DNA of 64,000 bases from Hermatobates lingyangjiaoensis (lineage: Eukaryota > Arthropoda > Insecta > Hemiptera > Hermatobatidae). A model generated the notes under the pieces. It was given only the letters and a program-made list of their open reading frames with translations, did not search any database and had not been told where the DNA came from. Location of the stretch: positions 181,001-245,000 of the forward strand of contig JAPFBL010000597.1 in the NCBI GenBank assembly GCA_026182355.1. Direction: 5' to 3'. Below are positions 22,930-33,444 of this stretch, piece after piece; positions within the stretch are counted from its first letter, which is position 1, and every line of letters starts with the position of its first letter. A program made the translations under genes and the position numbers.

Positions 22930-23270
22930 ATATTATCAAATTGTTCTTGCCCTCTTAGTTCAACACAATATTTGAAATGTTTTTTGAAGACTAGGTCTTA
23001 GTAATCAAATTTCTCCTTATTCTTCCAACGTTTTGATGTATTTATATATCTTTATCACGGCTACAAAAAAGGTCATTTTTAAGTTTTTACAATTAACATA
23101 GTCGTCAATATTAAATTTGTTGTTATTATAGAAAATATTTTAGCCTTATCATGTTTTTGAAGCCCTGATGAAGATGTATAAATACATTGAAACGTTAGCA
23201 GAAAGGAGAAGTTCATTACAAAGACCTAAACCTCACAAAATATAAAAATAATATATATATATATCTTCAT
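22930..23270. mobile_element. PLE-type cassette with CCTGATGAAG hairpin
   Basis: The plus-strand hairpin at 23164-23199 reads CCTGATGAAGATGTAT, short loop, ATACATTGAAACGTTAGC. A diverged inverted partner at 22985-23065 contains CCAACGTTTTGATGTATTTA and TTATCACGGCT. The right side ends in (TA)n at about 23255-23270. Confidence 0.75.
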
Positions 23271-23355
23271 CTCCTGAGAACAACCGCCATAAAGGTCGAA
23301 ATATTGAAAAGTAAATCCTTTGTCATGTTTCGTTCTATGTGCCACAGTTTATTTT
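23271..23355 (+). mobile_element. Cassette fragment with GGTCGAAATATTG hairpin
   Basis: CTCCTGAGAACAACCGCC then AAAGGTCGAAATATTGAAAA and GTCATGTTTCG is a diverged single arm of the cassette at 26893-27120 and 51300-51450. Confidence 0.65.
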
Positions 23356-23510
23356 AATTATATATCTATATAAAGTATATTGACACAAAGAACTCTCAGA
23401 AATGAAACAGTAACTCACTACTCTCTTCCTGATGACGAGGACATCGAAATATAGTAGTGAGTTTCTGTTTCATTTCTGAGTGTTCTTTTTGTAATATAGT
23501 TTATTTAATT
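23356..23510. mobile_element. Short cassette palindrome with CCTGATGACGAGG hairpin
   Basis: Arms CAGAAATGAAACAGTAACTC and GAGTTTCTGTTTCATTTCTG enclose CTCTTCCTGATGACGAGG, ACATCGAAATATAG. The flanking ACTCACTACT / AGTAGTGAGT pair closes the hairpin core, so the whole can fold as one long stem. The same core sits downstream of the PLE endonuclease fragment at 37842-37866. Confidence 0.75.
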
Positions 23511-23566
23511 CGTGGAATCGTTTTATGTAATTGGTGTATATATATATATATATATATATACTTTTT
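23511..23566. repeat. (TA)n and flanks
   Basis: (TA)n at 23537-23562 separates two unrelated cassettes. Confidence 0.9.
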
Positions 23567-23950
23567 TTCGTTGGAAATACGATCCAAAACGGACAAATAT
23601 AGTTCAATATAAACAAAGAAACATAGAGAAATCAGAAGAACACCTTGTTTAGTTTGTTTATGTATCAATTTCCCTATTTTTTTTCTTTTTTATATATTTA
23701 TTGTTTTCATATTCCATTATTTGTATAGAATTATAAATTATTGGAAAATTGATGTCCTGTTACCTTATTTTCTGTGATCGGGCGCGCATGCGGCAACACT
23801 GTTGGTCTCAACCGTCTCTGAATCCAGTGCGCTTGGTTTCTTCTTTCTCTCCTGAAGACGGTTCAAACGAAATTAGACTGTAAGTGTGTTCTTCTGATTT
23901 CTCTATGTTTCTTTGTTTATATTGAACCTATATATATATATATATATATA
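23567..23950. mobile_element. PLE-type cassette, CCTGAAGACGG family, inverted dimer
   Basis: The left arm CAAAACGGACAAATATAGTT through AAACATAGAGAAATCAGAAG is inverted at 23897-23930 (CTTCTGATTTCTCTATGTTT, GTTTATATTGAAC). The plus-strand hairpin is CTCCTGAAGACGGTTCAAAC, GAAATTAG. The middle holds unrelated GC-richer sequence (ATCGGGCGCGCATGCGGC at 23778). A better-preserved relative is at 38672-39018. Bounded by (TA)n at 23935-23952. Confidence 0.75.
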
Positions 23951-24160
23951 TAAAAAGATTTCACATAAACCAAGTGAACACAATCAATGATTCAAATCCA
24001 CAATTAGAAATTGGAAACAAGACTACGATCTTTCAACCGTTAAACGGTCTTCGTCAGGTTTCAAAAACCAATCCTGGTTTTGCTTAACGTTGTTACGGTT
24101 AAGATCTTAGTCTTGTTTTCCCATTTTTATTGTGATTTGATCATATATATATATCAAAAG
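23951..24160. mobile_element. CTGACGAAG cassette, decayed inverted pair
   Basis: GATTTCACATAAACCAAGTG, then GACTACGATCTTTCAACCGT and GTCTTCGTCAGGTTTC on the left, and GTTACGGTTAAGATCTTAGT, GATTTGATCATATATA on the right. Flanked on both sides by (TA)n. Confidence 0.7.
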
Positions 24161-24334
24161 TTACCTTCCTCTTGGTTAACTTTCCTGTTACCTTCTTTTT
24201 TCTTACTTTATGTGCTCTCAAATGATATACAGTGAAAGTCCTCAGAGACTTTATATCGTTTGTTTTCCTTTTTCCTTATTAATTGGAATTAATTGATTGC
24301 ATCAGGTGTTTAATTGTGATTATTCTGCATATAT

Positions 24335-24712
24335 ATATATATTGGTATAAATAGGCAGCAGATCCTCTTTTAAACAGGTATCATTAAAATTAACCGCAGT
24401 CTCGGCATTCACGATCTTAAGACTGAGAGATTCGATCCTACGAACTAACCTCCTGCTAACAGGGTTCAACTGGAAAAGGAGTTGGCTAAGTGACATGTTA
24501 AATTAAAATCGATGACTCATGCTTAGTTATTGCTATTAATAGATTAAAAGGATTAGTACAGGTTAATATAAAGGGAAGGTCAAAGGTCAATAATGAACAA
24601 GAAATAAGCGGTTAGAATAAAAGAGTTGAAAGGTCAACGGTATAACTGGACTAATAGAGAATAAATAGATTAAAAATATAAATAGATTAAAAATATTAAA
24701 GTAAATATATAT
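24335..24712 (-). mobile_element. PLE pseudo-LTR fragment
   Basis: From (TA)n at about 24330 to (TA)n at about 24706 the sequence is nearly identical to the outer end of the large PLE palindrome (33430-33920), minus an internal block. On the minus strand it carries the start of the PLE reading frame (RRLVRRIESLSLKIVN-type sequence), running into (TA)n as in the palindrome. It is a solo 3' end with no reverse transcriptase or endonuclease. Confidence 0.75.
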
Positions 24713-26030
24713 ATATCGGATATATTGGGCTTGGGCCAGGTCGAGTTCGGGCTTCAATATCCTCGGGCCTGGGTTGGGTCGGTCTGGTTTTTTTAAGCCT
24801 GATTTTACTTCTCTAGGTAGAGGTGTGTAACCAGTAGTTGAAATAATACAGGTTTGGAACAAACAGCTGTACTTTTACTCCAAGGTGAAGAGTCAGCAAG
24901 ATTGATTAGCGTGGGCTATACTTCACTTGATCAATTCATCAGCACCACTAGTCATTTAAACACTTCAAATGGTCCTCACACATACGGCATTTGTTTAAAC
25001 ATATTTATATCGAAACTTCATATTATTCACATTTTGAAAAATACATATCAGAAACGGATGATTTACTCTGTAAATAATATACGACACTAAAAGTTAGTTA
25101 CTTCACTGTCTGTCATAAGATGTATTTTTGCGATTTCCCGGTGCTTTAAAAGCGCAGACGACACAGTTGTGTAATATAGTGGTTTATGGGTCCCAAGCTA
25201 AGTGACAGCTGTCAGCCTCACGTGGATTTACTTGATAACATTAGACTCGCATTATGCAAGTTGTATCGACAATTGTCTTGAACGAGAGCGATAACTGCAA
25301 TTGGAATGTGTAAACAAGAACGATATTGACGCAACGAAATTACATTTAAGTATATTTAAAGTAATGTTTAAACATCTAAAATATAAAGCGAACCATTTAC
25401 TAAAGAATATTAAATTCTTTTCTTTTTTTCTACGTTTAATTATTTTATTTTATATATAAAAATAATTATTTTTTTAATATATATAAACAATTATTGTATA
25501 TTTATTTTTTATATATATAATATTTTTATATTTAAAAAGATTAATATTATATTAAAAAAATATTTATTTAATTTTCTAATAATATAATTTTAAATTTATT
25601 TAAGAAAAAATTGCTCTTAATATATTTTTTTACAATTAATATAGTATAAAGTAAAAAAAATGGCTGAAAATTCACTCATATCCTCACTCTGTCGCTCTTT
25701 TTCACTCTCCCTGCCTCACTCCTTCATTGAATATTTCTTTGTCTCACTCTCTCGTCAACAACACTTTATTACTTTCCTGAGTGTTTATTCACTGTTGCAA
25801 TGTAAATTACTCTATCTCTGCTCTGTTAATGTGTCATTTCTCTCTTTCTGACACCTCAATCACATTTGCTTTACCATTCTGCCGTCTCAATCCTCTAACT
25901 CTTTTTCTCCCTATTTCTCTCTATCTCTTCCTCTTTCTTAATAATCCGATTTCTTTCTCCACAAGAATATTATTCTCGTCATCTTTTGCTATCTTCTGTA
26001 TTATTTACAGTCTATGTTCAGCTCTTCTGA
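24713..26030. other. No gene recognised; GC-rich and pyrimidine-rich patches
   Basis: 24720-24800 has a G-rich run (GGGCTTGGGCCAGGTCGAG, CCTCGGGCCTGGGTTGGG) without a known family. 25650-26040 is a pyrimidine-rich tract (CTCACTCTGTCGCTC, CTCTCCCTGCCTCACTCC) in which all open frames are Ser/Leu/Phe low-complexity. No gene is supported. Confidence 0.45.
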
Positions 26031-26165
26031 AATATTAATATTAGAATTAGAAAAAAACCGTCATACCTCGTAAGTTGATATCGGAGATGTTGGAGCGCTT
26101 TCGGATCTGGTCCATCTTCATTCGCAACTAATCTATGGGGCTATTGTCGAGAGGTTTTATAGTCG
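26031..26165 (-). mobile_element. Cassette half, pair of 58377-58582 family
   Basis: ACCGTCATACCTCGTAAG, GATGTTGGAGCGCTTTCGGA and GGTCCATCTTC correspond to one decayed arm of the palindrome at 58377-58582. A related half on the plus strand is at 27725-27820 (GGACCCGAAACCGGTCGAG, TACGAGGTATGACGG). Confidence 0.5.
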
Positions 26166-26254
26166 TGTCCACTGCTATCTAGATATTGTTATTTCAAATT
26201 AACAGTTATTTCTTCTGAAATATATCTCAACTATATAACTATTTAAATTTAAAC

Positions 26255-26505
26255 AAAACTAAAGTTCATCAGGACTCAGTTAGTTCTTTAGGTTCAAATT
26301 ATACTCTCATTACTAACATTTTGGTTTTTATTTAAAGCCTTTTTTATAGGCAGAAATATAAAATTTTTAAACAGAAAAACTAAGTATTAGAGAGATCAGA
26401 GATTATTCTACTTTAATTTGAACCTGAAGAACTGCCAGAGTTCTGGTAAACTTTAATTTTGTTTCTATTTCACGGTCGATACTTTTATCAATATTTTATG
26501 ATTAA
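26255..26505. mobile_element. GACCGAAACGTTGGC cassette, inverted dimer
   Basis: The left arm (minus) includes TTAGTTCTTTAGGTTCAAAT, ACTCTCATTACTAACATTTT and GCCTTTTTTATAGGC. The right arm ends AATTTGAACCTGAAGAACTG, AAACTTTAATTTTGTTTCTA and TTCACGGTCGATACTTTTAT. It has the same outer end as 26860-26890 and 39040-39080. Confidence 0.7.
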
Positions 26506-26754
26506 TATGTTGGGATAATAATTATGGGTTTTTATGAGGATATAAAAATATATGGATGTAATATGAGTTAGTGTTTAAAAAAGTGGCGAAGTCGTATAGT
26601 TAAGTTAGCCAGACAACCAAGTCGAAGAATTTTCTTGTTAAAATGTCTTAATGACAGTTTATTTCCGAAACATATTAGTGATTATGTTAATTCAGTGCAA
26701 GACTTAGTTGTAAATGATAGTCTTTTTAAGAGAAATTGAAGAAGTGGTAAACCA

Positions 26755-26897
26755 GTTTAAGCAAAAAAGGTTTATAATAAAAACCAAAACGTTGGAAATG
26801 AGAATTTAATTTGAACCTGAAGAACTAATCGAGTCCTGATAAACTTTGATTTTGTTTCTATTTCACGGTCAATACTTTTATCAATATATATATATAT
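26755..26897 (+). mobile_element. GACCGAAACGTTGGC cassette, single arm ending in (TA)n
   Basis: AAAAAGGTTTATAATAAAAA, CCAAAACGTTGGAAATGAGA, GAACCTGAAGAACTAATCGA, then GTTTCTATTTCACGGTCAAT, ACTTTTATCAATATATA. The order hairpin, tail, (TA)n is conserved. Confidence 0.7.
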
Positions 26898-27120
26898 TAT
26901 AACAATTAAAAAAGCAGTGACACATAAACAACGAAACTAGACAAAGACTCACTTTTCAATTTTCGAACCGTAATATTGTCGAATACGGTCGAAATATTGA
27001 AAAGTGAGTCTTTGTTGTGTTTCTGTTTATGTGTCACTGCTTATTTAATTTTATTTAATCCTGCCGGACCGTTTTTCGTTTATATGTATAAATAATATAT
27101 ATATATATATATATATATAA
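26898..27120. mobile_element. Cassette palindrome with GGTCGAAATATTG core
   Basis: GCAGTGACACATAAACAACG and AAAGACTCACTTTTCAATTT on the left are inverted in AAAAGTGAGTCTTTGTTGTG, TGTTTATGTGTCACTGC on the right. The right arm continues to CCTGCCGGACCGTTTTTCGT before (TA)n at 27093-27119. The intact single arm with hairpin is at 51322-51353. Confidence 0.75.
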
Positions 27121-27260
27121 TTTTTTTTCTTATCGAGGTTTGGTCTTCAATAATGCAACACATTTAAGCCGACGTTTTGTCTATATTTGTAGACATCTTC
27201 AGAGCTACATCAATATAGAGTTTAATTACTATAACATGAAACATAATTATATTACATTAT
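27121..27260 (-). mobile_element. PLE-type cassette with CTGAAGATGTCTA hairpin
   Basis: On the minus strand AGCTCTGAAGATGTCTAC, loop, ATAGACAAAACGTCGGC (27169-27203), next to (TA)n on its 3' side. GAAAC is changed to AAAAC here. The outer sequence TTCTTATCGAGGTTTGGTC resembles that of 29805-29830. Confidence 0.65.
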
Positions 27261-27429
27261 TTAATTAATATACATAATTACCTTGGTATTTTTCTATTAT
27301 GAGGAACTAACTACATAACGGTTTGTGTTCAAATCAGCTAGTGTGCTGCCCTAGTGACAGTTTTTTGAACCTTCTAATCAGACTTGATAACTCAAAACAA
27401 CCCTAAAAACTTATTAAAACTATATCAAA

Positions 27430-28120
27430 TAAGAAAAAAAGGACAAGGAATTTACAACCATATTCACTAATCACTAAGTAATATACTATATATTTTACTT
27501 AGGTTTTCTGTATCCGTATTTTTATTGCACTCATTCTTAGTTTTCCGAATGTGAATCATTTTGGAATGCGTGCAATAAAAAAACGGATACAGAAAACTTA
27601 AGTAAAATATATAGTATATTACTTAGTGATTAGTAAATTCAATTTTGCTTGGTAGCCAGTTTAACCCTTGTAACATTGCAGTTTTCTGAAGATGGTCAAG
27701 TATGGTCTGAAGATGAAGATGGTCTGATTGAGTCAGTTGGTCTTGAAGATTCGAACCAGACGGACCCGAAACCGGTCGAGCTCTACAGAAACTTTACGAG
27801 GTATGACGGACATCATTACTAATAATATAATTACTAATAATTATTTAAGAACATTTTAAATACTATTGGCCAGAGCGCAACAATAACTCCTGGCAATTAC
27901 TTAAATGGTGTCCATCCATTATTTGAAGATAATTACAAGGTTATTCTAAGTCACTGATATAATCAAGCAAAATGACGCATAAAAATAATAATAATAATAA
28001 TAATAGATAATCCTTCAATATTTATATAATTTAAAAGGCCTTAATATCATATCTCATTTAGGATATTAAACAACAAAATGTCAGTATGGTTGTAAATTCC
28101 TTGTCCTTTTTTCTGCGGGA
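27430..28120. repeat. Nested inverted repeats
   Basis: Outer pair: AAAAAAAGGACAAGGAATTT, ACAACCATA at 27434-27462 and its complement at 28087-28115 (GGTTGTAAATTCCTTGTCCT). Inner pair: CACTAATCACTAAGTAATAT through ACTTAGGTTTTCTGTATCCG at 27463-27515, inverted at 27582-27640. The inner loop is about 65 nt. An (AAT)n tract lies at 27988-28008. Confidence 0.8.
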
Positions 28121-28233
28121 CTCTTCGATCTTCACACCTCCTGATGACGACGATGGTCGAAATATCGATGTGAGTTATGTCTGTGTCTTTCTGTGTGTTT
28201 CCATCGTTTTGAATTTTTATATATATATATAGT
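28118..28233 (+). mobile_element. Cassette arm with CCTGATGACGACG hairpin
   Basis: CTCCTGATGACGACGATGG, TCGAAATATCGATGTGAG (28139-28172), then GTCTGTGTCTTTCTGTGTGT, GTTTTGAATTTTTATATATA. The stem is GAC/GTC followed by GAAA. A minus-strand relative is at 50025-50085. Confidence 0.7.
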
Positions 28234-28235
28234 CA

Positions 28236-28930
28236 GACACCGTCGGATAGATAAGTTTTATGAATTTGTACACTCAAAGATTCAATGATTTGTTTTAACT
28301 AAGATAGCCGAGTATTTTCAAGTTTGGATCTGTAATTGAAGTCTACCTACTGTTACGCTGTACTTGTTACCTTCTCAGAAAGCTTTACCATGATGGGTGG
28401 TAAAAATTTTTTTCTTCTTGAATTTTTTGACCATTAATAACTAATTTCATTTCTCTATCACCAGAGCTTTATTATAAAGGACTTTTTTTTTCTTAATAAT
28501 AAAATTTCAAAGAGATTATCTTAAACTTCATTGTTATGTATTTTATTGTCCTGTTTTTTTTTTACCTTACTATAAGTAATTTATAGTGATCATGAGAAAT
28601 TTGATCTCAAGGTTTTTACGGACTTCAATGTTTTGAGGTCCACAAAATCCTTTGATAACGTTTTTTCCATGATGTCTGGTGTGAGTGTGTGTGTATGATT
28701 TATCTGAAAATCAATATATTATAATTACAAATCATATTCTCTTTATGACCTTTATATATTTAAGTATATGAAAAATGGATTCTTTCGTTCTAATAAATTT
28801 CCAATTTTGAGGTCTTTTAAGATTTTTCAAATAATGACAATGAATACTTGTGTAATTTAAATGGGATTATTTCATAATAATTTTTGTTTAAATATTTCTA
28901 TTGGCTTGCAGATAAGCCCCAAAATTAAAA
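28236..28930. other. No gene recognised
   Basis: AT-rich, with T homopolymers at 28485 and 28555. No features. Confidence 0.45.
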
Positions 28931-28934
28931 ATTT

Positions 28935-29493
28935 GTGAGTAAAGTGAAGGAAGTATTATATTTTTACTGTGGCATTACTCCTCTGAGAATCCATAATCCA
29001 TTTGATGTGCCGAATAATTCCCAACATCAACCTGAATTGCTATGCAACATTTTATCAGGGCTAATAAAGCCCTTTGAGAATGCAAAGCAAGTAGAGAGAC
29101 TAAAGGAATTTGATTTTTTTTTATATATATATGACTAAAAGTAGGACGTGGTAGATATTTACAATTGGAGTAGGAAAAGGAGAAATACTGAAATAGAGTC
29201 AAGAGTGGACGAGATGTCGATGGTCGAGTGTCTGGGCAGACAATGCGGAGACGTTCACTTTCATCTGAGACATTTCTCTATTCAAATCTAAGGATGTTTC
29301 AACAGAGCGTGAAATTACTCTCGATGTCAGAGCTCTCACCGACTCTCTTGACGCCTTTAGACATCTCTTCAACAGGCCAAACGAGTTCTTCTTCTCCTTC
29401 TTCGCCCCTCACACTAACTTAGCTCACACTAACTACCTGTCTCCACATAGCTCTTATCGAATCAATTATATCATTTGTCTTCCACGCATCTAA
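28935..29493 (+). other. Coding-like segment, unrecognised
   Basis: A 67-codon frame at 28935-29138 (opening at TTG) begins 20 bp after an AG acceptor-like TTGCAG at 28905-28911. A second frame at 29269-29493 (no ATG; preceded by TGA, ending TAA) reads KDVSTEREITLDVRALTDSL and then an Arg/His/Phe-rich stretch, with codon use more balanced than its AT-rich surroundings. I recognise neither. They could be exons, decayed transposon coding sequence, or chance. No promoter or consistent splice pattern is visible. Confidence 0.2.
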
Positions 29494-29779
29494 TATTTCA
29501 GCTTCCTGGCCTCTCAAGCACACACAACTAGATGGACTAATGACATTTTTCTGTAAAACTCGTTCTTTAAATAGAATTTAATTGAGGTTTCCATCAGTGT
29601 ATCATCAAGCTTCATACCAGGATGAAATTGTCATTTGTTTGAAATATGATTTTGTACATGCTTCTTTACGATGTAATATGAATCCTCTGGGTGACTATGT
29701 GATGAGAGTCAAATTATTTTCTTTTGAATAGTATTGAGATCGACATTGGTTGAAAGGTCAAATTACTTTTAAATGTTAT

Positions 29780-29945
29780 TATATATATATATACACAAAC
29801 ACTTTTTCTTTTTCTCGGAGTTTGGTCAGGGTAAGTATATGGAATCACCTTTTTGCCAACGTTTCGTCTTTATTTCAAGACATCCTCAGGGCTATAAATG
29901 AAGGCTGGGTTCTGTTACTTTACAAAAACCGGTTTTTGTTAAGGT
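29780..29945 (-). mobile_element. PLE-type cassette with CCTGAGGATGTCTT hairpin
   Basis: On the minus strand AGCCCTGAGGATGTCTTG, AATAAAGACGAAACGTTGGC (29855-29890): stem GTCTT/AAGAC immediately before GAAAC. Its 3' side runs into TATATATATA at 29780-29793. Confidence 0.8.
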
Positions 29946-30115
29946 TCTTCAATTCATAAAGGAGTCCACCATAGGTTTTTTCATTTGCTTTATTCTTAAC
30001 TATCGACATGTGATCATTGGTGAACGATCACTGAAACATGTTGATAGTTAAGAATAAAGTAAGCAATTGAAAAAACCTATGGTGGTCTCCTTTATGAATT
30101 GAAGAACCTTGAACT
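29946..30115. repeat. Near-perfect palindrome, about 75-bp arms
   Basis: TTCTTCAATTCATAAAGGAG, CCACCATAGGTTTTTTCA, TTATTCTTAACTATC and ACATG, inverted in CATGTTGATAGTTAAGAATA, AAAAAACCTATGGTGG, CTCCTTTATGAATTGAAGAA. The loop is about TGATCATTGGTGAACGATCA. It adjoins the cassette hairpin at 29855. Confidence 0.9.
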
Positions 30116-30169
30116 TAGGAAATTGAAAAAACAACTAGTAAAGAACAATGCGGACATATATTTCTTAAA

Positions 30170-30525
30170 TGTATATATATAGCAATTAAATGAAACGGTT
30201 CAGTGGACTTTTAATACATACGATCTAAAACAACGGTAGGACACAGATAAACAAAGGAATTACTCACTTCCATATTTGGATGAACGCCTTCATCTGGAGG
30301 CAAAGGGTACCGCAGGATCACATGGTGGTGACAAATACATTATATATATATATATATATAATGATTGATCGGGATGCGGTCAGTTATTTCCACTTTCAAT
30401 TCAAACTACTTTCAATTCAAAGTGGAACGAAATGACCGCATCCATCAATTCATTTTTTAGTTGTATATCTGTCACACGGTCGAGAAGTTATTAGTGTTAT
30501 TAGTGTTTATATATATATACAGAAA
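30170..30525. mobile_element. Cassette remnants with small palindrome and (TA)n
   Basis: CCGTTTCATTTAATTGC-type end at 30182, then GAATTACTCACTTCCATATT, GATGAACGCCTTCATCTGGA. (TA)n lies at 30338-30360. A palindrome at 30361-30455 has arms GATGCGGTCAGTTATTTCCA, CTTT and the complement GTGGAACGAAATGACCGCAT. (TA)n follows again at 30509. Confidence 0.65.
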
Positions 30526-30529
30526 AAAC

Positions 30530-30750
30530 GGAAGGCGATCTAAACTGGGTGCAATACGAGTTCAAAATCGAAGAAGAGTGATACACAGACTAATGAAACA
30601 CAGGTAGAAATTCAAATTTTTGGGCATCCGTCTTCAGGAGAAAACAGAAAGGGAGACCCAACACGGATTGCCCAAGAATTGGAGTTGGTAAGTGTGTTTC
30701 ATTTACTCTGTATGTTATTCTACTTCAATTTTGAACTCGTGAATATATAT
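30530..30750. mobile_element. PLE-type cassette, CCTGAAGACGG-like family, inverted pair
   Basis: ACGAGTTCAAAATCGAAGAA and ACTAATGAAACACAG on the left, TGTTTCATTTACTCTGTATG and TTCAATTTTGAACTCGT on the right. The hairpin (minus) is TCTCCTGAAGACGGATGCCC, then AAAATTTG. The sibling at 51040-51140 lies downstream of a PLE endonuclease. Bounded by TATATATA on both sides. Confidence 0.7.
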
Positions 30751-30759
30751 CAATCTACA

Positions 30760-31275
30760 TAAAAAATTGTAAATTTATAAACTCGTAATTTTAAGAATTT
30801 ATAAACCTTCAAGAAATAAATGCATTTTTGATCAGTCGCATCCGTTGAGACATCTGGAATACCTCACACTCTATACTTCTTGTGTTGAGGTTTTCTCCTG
30901 GAAATGAACAAACGTTCGAAATGTTGAGTTTAGAAAGAGTCTTTTTCAAGTATGTGTTTCCGTTAACTTCCAATTCTTAATAATTACATTTGGATCAAAT
31001 TTCTGTTGTTGATGTTTTTCAATATTTCATTTGATAATAGGAAAAATTAAACGTTTATTTCTATATAAATAAAGTTTGTTTTCAAAGCAATTATACTGCA
31101 CTAAAACTTTTGGCTGAGGTAAATATTTAACTTAACAAAAGTGTTTAAATAGGGTTTTTACAATTGTATTGGGGTGAGATAGTTTGAATAATAACGTATC
31201 TGCAGTTAGTTATGACAAACTATCTTATGAAACAGCTTGGTATAATGTTATATTGTGTGTTCATTAAGAGATATA
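30760..31275. other. No gene recognised
   Basis: AT-rich spacer. A weak cassette-like hairpin remnant (TTTTCTCCTGGAAATGAAC) is at about 30890-30930. Confidence 0.4.
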
Positions 31276-31294
31276 CTTACTTTCCCATAGCGTA

Positions 31295-31525
31295 GAAACT
31301 TTCCCATATCTGCATGATACTCAAAGCTAATAAGCCATCTACCTACTTCCTACAGACCCACCAACCTGATACCAATATCAGGGAAAATGTTAAATAGACT
31401 AATTCTCAAACGGATTCTTCCTATCCTATACCATATGAATATAATTTTCGACCACGAGTTTGTTTTCAGGTAACATCACTCAACCATACAGTGGTGGCAT
31501 CGGGTAGTCTATGTCATTTCATTTG
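31295..31525 (+). pseudogene. Jockey-type LINE reverse transcriptase fragment
   Basis: From about 31312 the translation reads MILKANKPSTY. After a frameshift near 31345 it continues SYRPTNLIPISGKMLNRLIL, then KRILPILYHMN, IIFDHEFVFR, a stop codon, and HHST. This matches the N-terminal reverse transcriptase core of Jockey-superfamily non-LTR retrotransposons (SYRPISLLP, ...LIxxRIxP, ...HQFGFR.HHST). The catalytic YADD block is missing because the fragment is cut by the hAT MITE at 31534. It is dead: one frameshift, one stop, and truncation at both ends. Confidence 0.8.
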
Positions 31526-31533
31526 CTTTAGAG

Positions 31534-31984
31534 CACTGTTTCCTAAAGTGGGCGGTACTGCCCCCCTGGGGGCGGTGCTTTGATATCGGGGGGCGCTAAT
31601 GCAAAACAGAGCGGGGATTCTATTTCCATAAATTGAAAATGTTCATGCAATATAATTTCTAAATTTAAGTGAAAACACGACATGTAAACTTCTAGGAAAC
31701 AGTTTCTTAAAATTATTAGTTTTGATAATTCATTTTTATGTTAAAAGTATATTATTACCTAAGTTTTTTTTATTGTGTATTAATTATTTTCCATAAATAT
31801 GCTATGAAACAATACATCTATTGGATTCTAAATAAATATTCGATTAGTAATTATTTTAATTTAATTATTAAAATGTTACTCATTTGGTTATTTAGTCTAG
31901 GAATCTGATTATTATTCAAGGGTGTTGAGTTATAGGTTTATGGACCCAAGGGGGCGGACACTCGAAAAAGTTTGGGAAACACTG
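31534..31984. mobile_element. hAT-type MITE with perfect 8-bp TSD
   Basis: The left end is CACTGTTTCCTAAAGTGGGC. The right end read inward is CAGTGTTTCCCAAACTTTTT. Both carry a nearby GGGGGCGG block in opposite orientations. The target duplication CTTTAGAG (31526-31533 and 31985-31992) is perfect. The 451-bp interior is AT-rich and non-coding. It separates a LINE fragment from a SINE, so it inserted after at least one of them. Confidence 0.9.
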
Positions 31985-31994
31985 CTTTAGAGCG

Positions 31995-32184
31995 AGGCCA
32001 GAGTATTCGATGAATACCTGACATCGAATAGGCATAAGACCTACCGCTTAACGTCTTCTCTGAGAGACGATGTATTCAGATTTATTAACTTCCCGCGTGA
32101 ATAAATTGAGAGCCAGGTGGGGATCGAACCCCGGACTACCAACCCAGAGGCGAGTACGTTAACCACTGAGCAAACCTGGCCCCT
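31995..32184 (-). repeat. tRNA-derived SINE
   Basis: On the minus strand: GGGGCCAGGTTTGCTCAGTG (A box), GGTTCGATCC-type B box (plus strand GGGGATCGAACCCCG), then AATAAATCTGAATACATCGT and the TCAGGTATTCATCGAATACT tail. This is the best-preserved B box in the window. Confidence 0.88.
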
Positions 32185-33405
32185 TTGATATTATGCTTGC
32201 TTATTGTAATTATGGTAAATATTTGCACTTAAGTGTATACATATAGTATTTACTTGTCTAGATAAATGACAGCGAGCGAATGAGAGACCGTGGAGTCTCT
32301 CTTAACAACCAGTAGAATTTGCGTACAGCCTACTCGAGATTTGTAATCCTTCTTTTTATGAGTCTCCTGACACAATAATATCCTGAGGGGCCGATTTATT
32401 ACCTATGCACGCCCTGGCCTGGGGGTAACGGACACGTCTCTCTTCGGAGGGGGACACCTGAGTCCTGAGAGACACAAAAGATGAGGATCCTGGTCATCTT
32501 TACTTATCGTAAAGTTGAGTGTAAGCCACTGAGATTGTTTAAGCGTAATTTTATTGTATGGTGACGAAACAAAAATATAAATTACAGGAAAAGTACTGTC
32601 TATCTTAAAATCTTGTTGGTAAGGTTAAAAAAAGTGTAAGGCGGGACATTTTGCAGTGATAAAGAATCTCAAGAGGTGACTGACCCAGGATTGCCATCAG
32701 TGACTCGGTGAGAGTAGTTCTATATTAGGTAAGACTTGCTATATTGGAATGGTTCTGAAGTTCAGATTGAAGCTATATTCTGATGACTAGCTAACCCTCG
32801 GTGTGCATATGCGGCCTAATCATTCCTTGAACACTTAACACCAGAGGGCATAGCTGTTCAAGTAGAGGGTTTCTTAATATATGACTGTAAAGTTTACATT
32901 GGATCAATCTTTAAAATAAATGTGTTTTTAAATGCGACTTGAGATATATCAGCAGCAAAAAAGGTTATCTAATAGAACGTTGAAAGTTCTGTGTTGGATG
33001 CTCTTTAGCAAAGTGTATTTAGCATAGTGGGATGCTTACATCATATCGAGAACGACGATACTGCTAGGTTATTCAATTTGTATTCTTACTCCAATATCTT
33101 TAATAGAATATCGCTCGCTTATAACAAATGTAAAAGAGATCTAAGGAAATGAAAATAGAGTTATTTAAATAAAAAAATCATTTGGGAAAAAAGAAACATG
33201 GTAGTTATGAGACACTTAAGCAAGATAAATGTTAGTATCTGTTAAACAGAATGAATAATCAACTTGACTCAGACATTATGCGTCAAAAACAGAAGAAATC
33301 CAGGATAGTAGGATGTGCCGCCTTGAAATGGAGGGTGGGAGTCCTTAATCAAAAGTCAAGGCGCTTAAATATTACAAAAAATATTATAATAATATCCTAA
33401 TATAA
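32185..33405. other. No gene recognised
   Basis: Mixed-composition spacer. CTTTACTTATCGTAAAGTTG, AGTGTAAGCCACTGAG at 32500-32540 is a weak relative of the repeat at 40410 and 47200. GC-richer at 32390-32480 (GGCCTGGGGGTAACGGACAC) without a frame. Confidence 0.4.
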
Positions 33406-33444
33406 TAATCATAACAATATTACATATATATATATATATATATT

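Noticed and set aside
23164..23199. Canonical hammerhead ribozyme
   Set aside because: CUGAUGA and GAAA are present, but stem II starts one base late and I could not identify helix I, helix III and the UH site by eye. Kept only as a ribozyme-like hairpin.
25660..26038. Two overlapping frames with apparent hydrophobic segments
   Set aside because: The region is a pyrimidine-rich low-complexity tract (CTCTCTCT-type), which yields Ser/Leu/Phe frames by default.
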